Source: Neobacillus sp. OS1-2
GTDB taxonomy: Bacteria > Bacillota > Bacilli > Bacillales > Cytobacillaceae
Reading direction: 5' to 3'
NCBI RefSeq assembly: GCF_030915505.1
Contig: NZ_CP133265.1
Coordinates: forward strand, 2,942,001-3,006,000
DNA length: 64,000 nt
Both the position numbers and the translations under genes were made by a program. Shown piece after piece: positions 41,736 through 51,165 of the stretch. Numbering within the stretch: the stretch's first letter is position 1; every line of letters begins with the position of its first letter. A model generated the notes under the pieces. That model saw only the letters and a list, made by a program, of their open reading frames with translations. It searched no databases and was not told the origin of the DNA.

Positions 41736-43280
41736 TTGAATATTGAAAAATTCCAGGAAAGCATGTACAAGCTTGTAGTTGAAACTTCCACTAAACTACC
41801 AAAAGACGTACGTCGGGCTGTATTGGCTGCAAAAGAGCAGGAAAATGCAGGAACTAGTGCAGCGATGAGTCTTGCCACCATCACGAACAACATAAAAATG
41901 GCGGATGATCAAGTTTCACCAATCTGCCAAGATACCGGATTACCAACATTTAAAATTAAAACACCAGTTGGTGTGAATCAATTAGAATTAAAAGAAGCCA
42001 TTCGTAATGCGATTGTCCAAGCTACAAAAGAAGGAAAATTACGTCCAAACTCTGTTGACTCTTTAACAGGTAAAAACAGTGGTGATAATCTTGGTGCAGG
42101 CGTGCCAGTTATCAAATTTGACCAATGGGAAAAAGATTATATTGACGTCCGCTTGATCTTAAAAGGCGGCGGCTGTGAAAATAAGAACATTCAATATAGC
42201 CTGCCATGTGAGCTCGAAGGTCTGGGTCGTGCGGGCCGTGATCTTGATGGCATCCGTAAATGTGTCATGCATTCCGTATACCAAGCGCAAGGACAAGGCT
42301 GCAGCGCAGGTTTCATCGGTGTCGGCATCGGCGGTGACCGTTCATCGGGCTATGATTTGGCAAAAGAACAATTATTCCGATCTGTTGAAGATGTCAATCA
42401 AAATGAAGATCTTCGGCGGTTAGAAGAGTATGTTATGGAAAATGCTAATAAACTCGGTATCGGCACAATGGGCTTTGGCGGTGAAGCGACACTGCTTGGC
42501 TGTAAAGTTGGTGTCATGAACCGAATTCCTGCCAGCTTCTACGTATCCGTTGCCTATAACTGCTGGGCCTTCCGTCGTCTAGGTGTCAGCGTTGATGCTG
42601 TTAGCGGGGAAATCAATGAGTGGGCCTACCAAGATGGTGAGTTCATTGATTTTGCTCAAACGGAGGCTGAAAAGGAAACAGCTGCTGCCTCCTCCGAAGA
42701 AGTGATTTCTTTAGAGGCACCCATCACTGAAGAAAAGATTCGCTCGTTAAAGGTTGGCGATGTTGTTCAAATTAACGGCTTAATGTATACTGGCCGCGAT
42801 GCGATCCATAAGTATTTAAGTGACCATGATGCACCAGTTGATCTTAATGGCCAAGTTATTTACCACTGTGGTCCAGTAATGTTAAAGGACGAGGCTGGCG
42901 AATGGCATGTAAAGGCTGCAGGTCCGACCACAAGTATTCGTGAGGAGCCGTATCAAGGCGATATCATGAAGAAGTTCGGTATTCGCGCGGTTATCGGTAA
43001 AGGCGGCATGGGACCGAAGACGTTGGCTGCTTTGGAAGAGCATGGCGGAGTATATTTGAATGCTATCGGTGGTGCGGCCCAATATTATGCTGATTGTATC
43101 AAAGGCGTCGAGGGCGTTGATTTGATGCAATTTGGTATTCCAGAAGCCATGTGGCACTTACGCGTCGAAGGCTTCACAGCCGTTGTAACAATGGACTCAC
43201 ATGGAAACAGCCTGCACGCTGATGTCGATAAGTCATCATTAGAAAAATTAGCCCAATTTAAGGAACCGGTTTTTAAATAA
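41736..43280 (+). CDS. Class I (iron-sulphur) fumarate hydratase
   Basis: A 514-residue single-chain class I fumarase. The N-terminal alpha domain (about 1-285) supplies the [4Fe-4S] Cys ligands (SPICQDTGLP, GGGCENKNIQ, and a later Cys in the GCSAGF region). The C-terminal beta domain (about 330-510) contains GLMYTGRDAIHK, HCGPVML and GKGGMGPKT. It interconverts fumarate and malate. The frame opens 10 codons earlier; TTG 41736 follows AAAGGGG at eight bases. Because the cluster is oxygen-labile, such organisms often also have class II FumC; none is visible here. Confidence 0.93.
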   Translation: MNIEKFQESMYKLVVETSTKLPKDVRRAVLAAKEQENAGTSAAMSLATITNNIKMADDQVSPICQDTGLPTFKIKTPVGVNQLELKEAIRNAIVQATKEGKLRPNSVDSLTGKNSGDNLGAGVPVIKFDQWEKDYIDVRLILKGGGCENKNIQYSLPCELEGLGRAGRDLDGIRKCVMHSVYQAQGQGCSAGFIGVGIGGDRSSGYDLAKEQLFRSVEDVNQNEDLRRLEEYVMENANKLGIGTMGFGGEATLLGCKVGVMNRIPASFYVSVAYNCWAFRRLGVSVDAVSGEINEWAYQDGEFIDFAQTEAEKETAAASSEEVISLEAPITEEKIRSLKVGDVVQINGLMYTGRDAIHKYLSDHDAPVDLNGQVIYHCGPVMLKDEAGEWHVKAAGPTTSIREEPYQGDIMKKFGIRAVIGKGGMGPKTLAALEEHGGVYLNAIGGAAQYYADCIKGVEGVDLMQFGIPEAMWHLRVEGFTAVVTMDSHGNSLHADVDKSSLEKLAQFKEPVFK

Positions 43281-43289
43281 GAATTTGAA

Positions 43290-43328
43290 GGATAGGCGCT
43301 CGATAGTGGCGTCTATCTTTTTTTGGCG
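43290..43328 (+). terminator. Terminator after the fumarase gene
   Basis: Stem GATAGGCGC/GGCGTCTATC-type with a short loop, followed by seven T residues. Confidence 0.88.
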
Positions 43329-43351
43329 CATTTTTTCGCTTGAGTGAGGCT

Positions 43352-43446
43352 TTTGTTCATATATCGAAGAAATTGTTCATAACATAAGTGATTTTGTCCA
43401 TAACCTTCCAAGGTTTGTTCATATAATGAAATTTTTGTTTCTATCA
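43352..43446. repeat. Five-unit GTTCATA repeat with 20-21 bp period
   Basis: GTTCAT or close variants begin at 43355, 43375, 43396 (GTCCAT), 43417 and 43437 (GTTTCT). The period is about two helical turns; only the core is conserved and spacer sequence differs between units. A two-unit copy is at 6972-7004. Confidence 0.7.
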
Positions 43447-43532
43447 TCAGCACCCCTCATTTCCTTTATCCACCAATTATGTTTTCTCCCATAAAACAAA
43501 CACTATAATAAACAAAAATAGGGGGAACATGG

Positions 43533-44291
43533 ATGAAAAAATTATTCAGCATCCTTAGTATGCTGCTCTTGCTGATTCCACATGTTACATACGCAGCGGT
43601 GCCCAACAGACCGATTAACTGGGGATTTAAAAAAGCAGTCAATGAACAGCCGCCAGAAGCGGGCGCATTATATGATGAAATTCTTGCAAAGTATGGTGCT
43701 TTTTACAAGGGGGATCCCAATAGGAAGATTTTATACCTAACCTTTGACAGTGGTTATGAAAATGGCTACACACCAAAAATTCTTGAGGTCTTAAAAAAAG
43801 AAAAAGTGCCAGCCACTTTTTTTGTGACGGGGCATTTTTTAAATTCACAACCGGAACTGGCAAAACAAATAGTAAAAGAAGGGCATATCATCGGCAACCA
43901 TTCTTGGAGTCATCCTGATTTTACTGCAGTAAATGATGCGAAAATTCGGGAAGAGCTCAAAAAGGTTAAACTCAAAACAAAAGAGATAACAGGGCAAAAG
44001 AAAATGCAATACCTGCGCCCGCCACGAGGTGTTTTTAGCGAAAGAACATTGCAAATTGCAAAAGAAGAAGGCTACACACATGTATTCTGGTCCCTCGCTT
44101 TCGTCGACTGGAATATCAATCAGCAGAAGGGCTGGGAATACTCATATGCCAATATCATGAGGCAAATCCACCCTGGCTGCGTGCTGCTGCTGCATTCAGT
44201 TTCTAAAGATAATGCAGATGCACTAGAAAGAGTCATACCGGAATTGAAGAAAAAAGGCTACAAATTTAAAAGCCTAGATAAGTTTAAATAA
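43533..44291 (+). CDS. pdaA: Delta-lactam-forming peptidoglycan deacetylase PdaA
   Basis: A 252-residue exported polysaccharide deacetylase (NodB fold). Signal peptide about 1-21. Motif 1 is LTFDSGYENGY (PdaA type), motif 2 HSWSHPD, motif 3 RPPRG, then WSLAFVDW and LLLHSVSKDN. PdaA deacetylates muramic acid, producing muramic delta-lactam in spore cortex needed for germination. B. subtilis pdaA (yfjS) lies in the same neighbourhood. GGGGGAACATGG precedes the start. Confidence 0.94.
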   Translation: MKKLFSILSMLLLLIPHVTYAAVPNRPINWGFKKAVNEQPPEAGALYDEILAKYGAFYKGDPNRKILYLTFDSGYENGYTPKILEVLKKEKVPATFFVTGHFLNSQPELAKQIVKEGHIIGNHSWSHPDFTAVNDAKIREELKKVKLKTKEITGQKKMQYLRPPRGVFSERTLQIAKEEGYTHVFWSLAFVDWNINQQKGWEYSYANIMRQIHPGCVLLLHSVSKDNADALERVIPELKKKGYKFKSLDKFK

Positions 44292-44394
44292 AGTGACCCA
44301 AGGCCGGATTCGCATCTTTAGGATTCGGTTTTTCGCTGTGAATCGTGTTATAATACGGGGTACTTAAGCTTGATGAAAATTTGGAGTGAATAAA

Positions 44395-45780
44395 ATGAAA
44401 ACCGAACAAAGTATTAAAATTCAATTAAATCAAACATTTCCCTTAACGATAAAAAGACTCGGCATTAATGGAGAAGGTGTGGGTTATTTTAAGAAACAGG
44501 TGGTCTTTGTGCCGGGAGCCCTTCCAGGGGAAGAAGTTGTTGTTGAGGCAACAAAAATTAACCCCAAATTCGCCGAAGCAAAAATAAAAAAGATTCGCAT
44601 CAAATCACCACATCGTGTCCTGCCGCTTTGTCCGGTATATGACCAATGCGGTGGCTGTCAGCTTCAGCATTTGGAATACGGTCAGCAGCTAAAGGAAAAA
44701 CGCGATATTATTATCCAATCGCTAGAACGACATACAAAGCTTGCAATTAATAAGCTTGAAATCCGTGAAACGCTTGGCATGGAGAATCCATGGGGGTACC
44801 GGAATAAAAGCAGCTTTCAAGTTGGCCAGAAAGACGGTAAAGTGCTCGCTGGATTATACGGACTTAACTCGCATCAGTTGATTAACATTGACCAATGCGC
44901 TGTCCAACATTCGCGAACCAATGAGGCAACCGCCAAGGTGAAACGAATTCTCGAGGAGTTGCAGATTCCTATTTATAATGAAAAAACTAGAAAAGGAATC
45001 GTCCGCACCATTGTGACTCGTGTCGGCGTACAAACCGGCGAACTGCAAGTTGTTCTGATTACCTCACAAAAGGAATTGCCAAAAAAAGAGCTTATTCTTG
45101 AGGAAATTGAAAAACAGCTTCCAAATGTGAAATCAGTGGTTCAAAACATAAATGGGCAAAAAACTTCGATTATTTTTGGTGAGGAGACCGTGCCGCTTGC
45201 TGGTCAAGAGTTTATTCAGGAAACCCTTGGTGACCTGCAATTTGAACTGTCAGCGAGAACATTTTTTCAATTAAATCCTACTCAAACTATTAAGCTTTAT
45301 GATGAAGTAAAAAAAGCAGCTGGACTGACAGGCAAAGAAAAAGTAGTGGATGCCTATTGTGGTGTGGGAACAATTGGCCTATGGCTTGCGGATCAAGCGG
45401 CGGAGGTCCGTGGCATGGATATCATCCCTGAATCCATTGAGGATGCGAAGAAAAACGCCAAGCGCCACGGATTCACCAATACGAAATATGTTCCGGGGAA
45501 GGCAGAAGAGGTATTACCTAAATGGGTTAAAAAAGGTTGGAAACCGGATATTATTGTGGTCGACCCACCAAGAACCGGCCTCGATAACCAGCTGATCCAA
45601 ACTATTTTACACGTAAAACCAGGGAAATTAATCTATGTTTCATGTAATCCATCGACATTGGCAAAAGACATCCAAACCTTAAGTTCAATATATGATGTTA
45701 AATACATTCAGCCGGTAGACATGTTTCCGCAGACATCTCATATTGAATGCGTGTCGCAGATAGTTCTGAGGAAAAATTAA
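44395..45780 (+). CDS. rlmCD: 23S rRNA m5U methyltransferase RlmCD (YfjO)
   Basis: A 461-residue RumA-family methyltransferase: N-terminal TRAM domain (about 10-65), [4Fe-4S] cluster motif [17 protein letters not shown]-binding [21 protein letters not shown], catalytic Cys in [12 protein letters not shown] and the closing QTSHIECV. The B. subtilis homologue modifies U747 and U1939. A GTG at 44386 overlaps the Shine-Dalgarno GGAG; ATG 44395 is better. In B. subtilis the next gene is yfjN (dus); here 15 kb of accessory DNA begins at the rlmCD stop. Confidence 0.93.
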   Translation: MKTEQSIKIQLNQTFPLTIKRLGINGEGVGYFKKQVVFVPGALPGEEVVVEATKINPKFAEAKIKKIRIKSPHRVLPLCPVYDQCGGCQLQHLEYGQQLKEKRDIIIQSLERHTKLAINKLEIRETLGMENPWGYRNKSSFQVGQKDGKVLAGLYGLNSHQLINIDQCAVQHSRTNEATAKVKRILEELQIPIYNEKTRKGIVRTIVTRVGVQTGELQVVLITSQKELPKKELILEEIEKQLPNVKSVVQNINGQKTSIIFGEETVPLAGQEFIQETLGDLQFELSARTFFQLNPTQTIKLYDEVKKAAGLTGKEKVVDAYCGVGTIGLWLADQAAEVRGMDIIPESIEDAKKNAKRHGFTNTKYVPGKAEEVLPKWVKKGWKPDIIVVDPPRTGLDNQLIQTILHVKPGKLIYVSCNPSTLAKDIQTLSSIYDVKYIQPVDMFPQTSHIECVSQIVLRKN

Positions 45781-46569
45781 CCAGGTAAAATTGAAAATCG
45801 ATAAGTAATCATAGGAATACCGTTATTATCTACCTCAATACGCTCAACAAAGTGATGGAGTATTTCCTCCGTTACTTCATGAAGCGGTATTCCGAAGATT
45901 TTCAATACGTCCTAAAAATTCATCATGTCGGAGTGAGGCTTCCAGCCCACTCCTTTTAAGATTTAATTCATTTATCCGTTCTTGATTTTCATCAGCAACT
46001 TCGCGGTATTCTTCATGAGTGATTTGTTTTTCTGCAAGCATCTCAAGGTAACGTTTCTTTTTTTCCTTGGCAGCTTTAATCTCGTTATCAATTTTAGTTA
46101 AAGTTTGAGTACCTTGTTTTTGTTTCTTTTGAGCTTCTACGGCAAGGTTATTTAGGTATTCCTTGTCATTAATAACTTGAGCCATTTTATTAATATCAGA
46201 AAGGATTGTTTCTTTTAAATCCTTTTCTTTTATCGTTTTATGAGTGCAAGCGATTCTCCCATGACGAGCGTAACTCCCGCAAATGTAACCAATTCGATTT
46301 TGCCTATACCACATACCTGCTCCACAATCAGAACAATATAGGACATTTGTAAAAAGATGTTTTTTTACTTTTGTATGATTTTTTTTGCGGCTTTTCATTA
46401 GCTTTTGAACGACATCAAACATTTCATTTGAAATGTTTGCAGGGTGAGTGTTCTTTACAACAAATTGGTTTTCTTCAGGAATACTGTGCCTAAGTCGCGA
46501 TAGCTCCTTTGAAAGGATGACATCGAACTTAGGCTGCTTTGCGTCCTCAATCAATTGCCGTAATGCTCC
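45777..46569 (-). pseudogene. Decayed large serine recombinase (copy 1)
   Basis: A broken gene. The longest open part (46554-45877) joins the end of a resolvase catalytic domain (ALRQLIEDAKQPKFDVILSKELSRL) directly to the recombinase/zinc-ribbon region (ENQFVVKNTHPANISNEMF, CSDCGAGMWY, RNRIGYICG-like), so the middle is deleted in frame. A coiled coil follows. After RIENLRNTA the frame shifts; the C-terminus LHEVTEEILHHFVERIEVDN...YRFSILPG continues in another frame to a stop at 45777-45779 that overlaps the end of rlmCD. The first ~70 catalytic residues are missing. It cannot encode an active recombinase and marks an old integration. Confidence 0.85.
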
Positions 46570-46673
46570 TTTTTTACAACCTCCAGAATTTCCATCTTTT
46601 CCTCTTCCGTCAGCTTATTTTTGGGTTCCGGTCTTGGCGTAATAGGACGCTGATCTTCTTTTTTAGTAGGTTT
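46551..46673 (-). mobile_element. IS3-family transposase fragment
   Basis: About 40 codons reading RPITPRPEPKNKLTEEEK then MEILEVVKKEHYG, resembling the N-terminus of the second transposase reading frame of IS3-group elements. Both ends are truncated: it abuts the recombinase remnant on one side and the MATE gene stop on the other. No terminal inverted repeats seen. Confidence 0.6.
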
Positions 46674-48043
46674 TAATTAATTAGTGCCTTGAAAGATTTC
46701 TTTTTCCAAAAAAGTCGGTGGTAAATAGATTGAGCCAAGAAATTGACTATGAACGCAACTGGATATGCGAGCCATATTCCATCTATCCCAAGTCTTGTAA
46801 AATGTGATAAGGAGTATGCTACTGGAACTTCAATCACCAAAATACTTGTGATTGTAAAAATTGTTGGCAATAATACCGTCCCTGTTGCTCTCATTGTTGC
46901 TGAAAGTGCTTGAGTGTGACCCAAAATAACATAACTCCAAAATGAGATTATTATAAGATCTTTTGCAAGATTAATAGTATCGTAGTTGTCTAAGAAAATT
47001 CTTAAAACGAGATTTGGTATCAGGTAAAGAATGAGAATAAGAATACCACCAAGAAGATAGTTTAGTGTAATGGATATTTTCGTTATATGTTTAATGTTTG
47101 AAATATTTCCGGACCCCACAGCTTGTGCAACAAATACTGAAATGGCAATTGAAATACTCATCGCTGGTATTTGAACGTAGCTTGCAATTTGATTGACGAT
47201 TCCGTATGCAGCCGTTGCATTGGATCCATAATCATTTACAAAAGTTATGACTGCAATTTCTGACAATGCGATTGAAATCATACTTATACTAGTAGGAATG
47301 GCTAATTTCAGTAAGGCTTTCAATACCGGGCCTTTCAAGTGGAGATTTTTCAAAATAATAAAATCTAATTTGAGTACATGACTTTTTTTGTGTAAGTACA
47401 CTAATAGAATTACAAATGTAATGAAATTGGATAATACAGAGGCGTAAGCAGCACCATTTAATCCAAATTCCGGTAAACCGAGCCATCCGAAAATGAGAAT
47501 TGGAAGCAAGGCGATATTTAAGATAATACTAATTAATAAGAAATAAAAAGGTGTTTTTGAATCTCCAACACCCCTCATAAAGGTTGTATAGCACATATAT
47601 AAGAAAGTAATAGGTAATGTAACAAATAAAATACGTGCATATTCTGTACTTGCAACCAGAATATTCTCAGGTGTTCCCATCCATTTTAGAATATCTTCTG
47701 TAAAGAAGCCTCCGATTAGGGTGACAGCAATGGATATGATCATCGTAAATGCCAAAGTTACTCCAACAACTTCCTTCATTTTTGAGATATTTCCTCCACC
47801 GTACGTTTGCCCAACCAGAATGGAACTTCCAGATCCAATTCCGATTACAAAGGATATTAAAAAAAAGAATAGAGGGAAGAATGCAGAAATAGCTGCCAAA
47901 GAATCTACTCCAAGTGTTTGTCCAACGATGATAATTCCAAATATTTGACCTAATGATTGCAAAACACTTGCAAAAATGACAGGTATGAGAAAGACAATCA
48001 TCGGTTTTGCTAAGACCATAGTTTCATTTAAAGATTTATTCAT
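46673..48043 (-). CDS. MATE-family efflux transporter
   Basis: A 456-residue MATE (NorM/DinF-type) antiporter with 12 membrane helices in two homologous halves (PMIVFLIPVIFASVLQSLGQ; LKLAIPTSISMISIALSE). Substrate unknown; such pumps export cationic drugs using sodium or proton gradients. Intact, with GGAGTTATCTGAA before the ATG. It lies 127 bases downstream of an XRE regulator gene on the same strand, which may control it. Confidence 0.9.
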   Translation of the reverse strand: MNKSLNETMVLAKPMIVFLIPVIFASVLQSLGQIFGIIIVGQTLGVDSLAAISAFFPLFFFLISFVIGIGSGSSILVGQTYGGGNISKMKEVVGVTLAFTMIISIAVTLIGGFFTEDILKWMGTPENILVASTEYARILFVTLPITFLYMCYTTFMRGVGDSKTPFYFLLISIILNIALLPILIFGWLGLPEFGLNGAAYASVLSNFITFVILLVYLHKKSHVLKLDFIILKNLHLKGPVLKALLKLAIPTSISMISIALSEIAVITFVNDYGSNATAAYGIVNQIASYVQIPAMSISIAISVFVAQAVGSGNISNIKHITKISITLNYLLGGILILILYLIPNLVLRIFLDNYDTINLAKDLIIISFWSYVILGHTQALSATMRATGTVLLPTIFTITSILVIEVPVAYSLSHFTRLGIDGIWLAYPVAFIVNFLAQSIYHRLFWKKKSFKALIN

Positions 48044-48170
48044 TTCAGATAACTCCTAAAAGGTTTAATTTCGAAAGAATCCCTCACTTTTTGGATCAAG
48101 ATTTTGAAGTGGGGGAAAAACCATCGAGTATGAACATTTAAGTCATAACTCGTGTATTTTTATATAAAAT

Positions 48171-48761
48171 TTATGATAAAATCTGATAGAATAAACCAAA
48201 TTGAGTATCATACCATAACAGTTTGCTATGTTTACGTTTCGGGATACGTGTTTGTAAACCCCACTCAGGATACTGTTTTATTATTTGAACTTGATCACCT
48301 GTAGCAACAGCAATAAATGATATATAATGATCTTTTGTCATAGGATGATCGCTTGAAATAAACCATTCATTATCAATTTCTGTAATTGGTAGCTTTTCTT
48401 CGTCTGTTGCTTTCTTTGCTGCTAATCGTTCTAATTTTCTCCCACAGCAAGATAGGGTGATATCTCCCGTGGCTAATACAACATTATTACATGACGGACA
48501 GACAAAATAATTTGACTTTTTCATATTTCCTCCTACAAATTCATTCGACGATAATTCACCATCTAAAATATTTTCTATATTTACGCCTAATAGGGTAGAT
48601 AAACTTGGTAATAGCGTGACATCTGGACAGCCATATCCACGCTCCCATTTTGAAATCGTTCGATCAGATATGTTCATTTGATCAGCTAATTGTTTCTGTG
48701 TCAGCCCTTTTTCTTTCCGTAAATTATAAATTAACTCTCCAACTTTACGATTATCCATCAT
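48171..48761 (-). CDS. XRE-family regulator with C-terminal zinc-ribbon domain
   Basis: A 196-residue protein. Residues about 1-65 are an XRE helix-turn-helix (GLTQKQLADQMNISDRTISKWERG). A Cys-rich ribbon follows (CPSCNNVVLATGDITLSCCG), then a C-terminal domain with HPMTKDHYISFIAVATGDQ, reminiscent of desulfoferrodoxin-related regions in clostridial XRE proteins. This suggests a metal- or redox-responsive repressor, probably of the MATE gene. The frame opens at 48785, but AGGAGGAAAAA places the start at ATG 48761. Confidence 0.82.
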   Translation of the reverse strand: MMDNRKVGELIYNLRKEKGLTQKQLADQMNISDRTISKWERGYGCPDVTLLPSLSTLLGVNIENILDGELSSNEFVGGNMKKSNYFVCPSCNNVVLATGDITLSCCGRKLERLAAKKATDEEKLPITEIDNEWFISSDHPMTKDHYISFIAVATGDQVQIIKQYPEWGLQTRIPKRKHSKLLWYDTQFGLFYQILS

Positions 48762-49276
48762 TTTTTCCTCCTGCTCTATTTTCATCTTAGGGGTTTATAT
48801 GGTTAGCATCAACAAACGCTCCGTAGAGTAAAACATAGGTAGAGTTTACCTATTTTCCTTTTGATCATGTTTTTATGACTGTAATCATTTGACTGTTTAT
48901 AGCTGTTATTGGTTTATGGATACCTCCTCATATGGTTAACTATATGGAAAATAAAAATTAGGATTTTTCAAAAGTAAAAGCTAATTGTGAAAGAGTATAC
49001 TTAAAGTAATGGGTGCTTTATGCATCGGCTATACTTAACTGGACAAGAGCAAAACTTACCCCATGTTTCGCGAATATAACTCGAAGTTTACACCTTTAAA
49101 TAATGGAATCTGATAATGTTTGAATTTAATTGGCCTGACTCACCGAGACCTCGAAGATATGAATTGTTTAATTTTGAAAACTGCTTTCTTGATGAAAACT
49201 GAAATGTTTAATGAGTGGAAAAAAAGTGAGACAAGAAAATTCGGGAGGTACCAGTGGCACCATAGACAATAAAATT
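48762..49276. other. Intergenic stretch, no gene seen
   Basis: AT-rich region with stops in all frames. The only structure noted is a direct repeat of GTAGAGT in CCGTAGAGTAAAACATAGG and the bases after it (from 48829), close to the divergent side of the XRE gene, which could be its operator. Confidence 0.5.
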
Positions 49277-49360
49277 GAACACTTTGTGTATTTTTAAAAG
49301 TGGAATTAGAATAACACAACACTTATGGTAAAATATGTATATTAGACACCTGTTATCCTG
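49277..49360 (+). repeat. Leader repeat, copy 1
   Basis: Begins GAACACTTTGTGTATTTTTA and contains CAACACTTATGGTAAAATAT. It is repeated, with scattered changes, at 56045-56130. Each copy precedes one of two paralogous membrane-protein genes and includes a TAAAAT-like -10. Confidence 0.75.
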
Positions 49361-49425
49361 AAGCTTTTTCATAATCCTTTAAAGGAATTTACATGGAAAT
49401 TTATTAAAAGATAGGGGGAAGTATC

Positions 49426-50250
49426 ATGAACGGGAAAAGGTTTAATGTAATATGGAAGTATGTGATCAATACATACTTGCTGTTTTGGGTACTGGTCTTA
49501 GGGCTTGGCGGGCTGGTATCGCAGGTCCTCCACGGTACACCTGCGGCGATGCAATGGGTTGTTGTAATATGCAGCTGGACCCCGACGATTGTGCTCCTGG
49601 TTATGTTGAAAAAGCTAAACCCCGGTATAACAGTAAAGGAGTTTTATCAAAAAGCTTTCAAAGAAAAATTGCGTATTAGCCAAATTTTATTTGTATTTTT
49701 AACCGCAACAGGCGTTCTCATATTATCGGCGTTGATTATATCTGCAACTCAAAAGACGTCCATCACTGAGCAACTTATAGTTAATCCATCCATACTTCCG
49801 AGCACTTTTTTGTTTACCATTTTTCAGGGAGCTTCCGGCGAGGAATCGGGCTGGCGTGGTTACCTGCGTCCGGAATTAGAGAAGCGATTTGGATTCATAA
49901 GAGGAAACCTTTCTTTGGGGGTAACCTGGGCGTTCTGGCACGCGCCGCTTTGGTTTGTTTCAACCGATTATAGCGGATGGTCGCTGCTTCTTTATATCAT
50001 TGAAAATTTAGTGCTCCTGACAGCATTGACCTTTATCATGGCAGTTATAATGAAGAAGAGTGATAACCTTTTTAACGCCTTTTGGGTTCACTTCTGTTTT
50101 AATTTGTCGATGGTATTCTGTCCGGATGATGCTTATTTCTTTGTAGTATTTACCGCACTGTATTTGGTAGCTTCATTAATATTACTTGGAGGGTATTTAC
50201 GATCCACTCATGATAGCGATACGAGGCAACATCATTTAAGAATAAATTGA
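49426..50250 (+). CDS. CPBP-family intramembrane glutamic endopeptidase
   Basis: A 274-residue membrane protein of the CAAX protease/bacteriocin-processing (CPBP) family with about eight helices. Catalytic motifs: EESGWRG (EExxxR) near residue 142, FWHAPLW and a late N..H in [11 protein letters not shown]. Relatives process peptides or provide self-immunity to bacteriocins. The gene sits between a leader repeat and a membrane-protein gene that are adjacent in the other copy, so it may be an insertion in this copy. AGGGGGAAGTATC precedes the ATG. Confidence 0.87.
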   Translation: MNGKRFNVIWKYVINTYLLFWVLVLGLGGLVSQVLHGTPAAMQWVVVICSWTPTIVLLVMLKKLNPGITVKEFYQKAFKEKLRISQILFVFLTATGVLILSALIISATQKTSITEQLIVNPSILPSTFLFTIFQGASGEESGWRGYLRPELEKRFGFIRGNLSLGVTWAFWHAPLWFVSTDYSGWSLLLYIIENLVLLTALTFIMAVIMKKSDNLFNAFWVHFCFNLSMVFCPDDAYFFVVFTALYLVASLILLGGYLRSTHDSDTRQHHLRIN

Positions 50251-50341
50251 GAGGACGCACCGCTTGAATCAGAATTTTACTAATTCCATATTTGATAAGT
50301 CTAAAGGCTTTAAATATGCTTTCCATTGGTGAGGTACTGAA

Positions 50342-50752
50342 ATGAAAAAAATCGTAATAGTATTTTTTAATATCGCTTGCATGATTAGCTGCATGGTAGG
50401 GGTAATGCATTTTTTTGCTCCGTATTATTTTAAATGGTATTCTTATATACCGGACGCTCCAATTGAGATTTATCAATCAATTAACTACATAAATTTTTGC
50501 TTTTCCTTTTTGTTAGCGGGATTCAGTTTGCTGTTTTTAATAGCCCAAAGAAAATTATTTGATGGTTCAAGGGAATTAAAAATATTCTATGCATTCTATA
50601 CTCTAATATGGTTTTCAAGAATAATAATACAGCTCATTTGGCCATGGCCTTCAAGTTTACAACTATGGTTAATTATTGCTTTTACCATGGAGTTCGTATT
50701 TACCCTAATTCCCATGATATATTTTCTTAAGAATACACGAATACATGAATAG
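50342..50752 (+). CDS. Four-helix membrane protein, paralogue A
   Basis: A 136-residue protein with four predicted membrane helices and conserved SYIPDAPIEIY and IWPWPSSLQLWL. It has a close paralogue at 56251-56664 (about 18 substitutions over the first 129 residues by eye), with similar flanking DNA. No family recognised. GGTGAGGTACTGAA precedes the ATG. Confidence 0.8.
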   Translation: MKKIVIVFFNIACMISCMVGVMHFFAPYYFKWYSYIPDAPIEIYQSINYINFCFSFLLAGFSLLFLIAQRKLFDGSRELKIFYAFYTLIWFSRIIIQLIWPWPSSLQLWLIIAFTMEFVFTLIPMIYFLKNTRIHE

Positions 50753-50787
50753 TAGAATTGAAATAATATAATTTTACAATATAAGTA

Positions 50788-50834
50788 AAGCAAGGCACCT
50801 ATTTCTAATTCCCTAGAGTGCCTTGCTTGTTTTT
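50788..50834 (+). terminator. Terminator after paralogue A
   Basis: Perfect 11-bp stem AAGCAAGGCAC/GTGCCTTGCTT with a 19-base loop, followed by GTTTTTATT. Confidence 0.8.
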
Positions 50835-51165
50835 ATTGTTACACCTGATTTATTTCTCCATAGAATTAATAGATGAAGTTGCCCAGATATAATTTGGCAT
50901 CACTCCCCCTTTTAACAATTATTGTTACCTTTTCCAAGTGGTCTTTGGCATCGTAATATTGATACGCGTCAATTCTTTTTCAAGAATCGTTAGTTATTAT
51001 AGTTATGGATTTACATCTCCTTAATGTACGTAAACTTCCCCAGTTTACTCGTTGCCCTTGAGAATTGTCTCAAGATTTCAGCTGAAAGTGGACTGTGGAA
51101 AACAAAAATCATAAGTTTCTAGGTTGAAGATTTCTTATACTACAATATAAATGAGGTGCGAAAGA
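50835..51165. other. Intergenic stretch before hemH
   Basis: No coding frame or convincing structure seen. TACTACAATATAAAT (around 51140) could supply a -10 for hemH. Confidence 0.4.
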
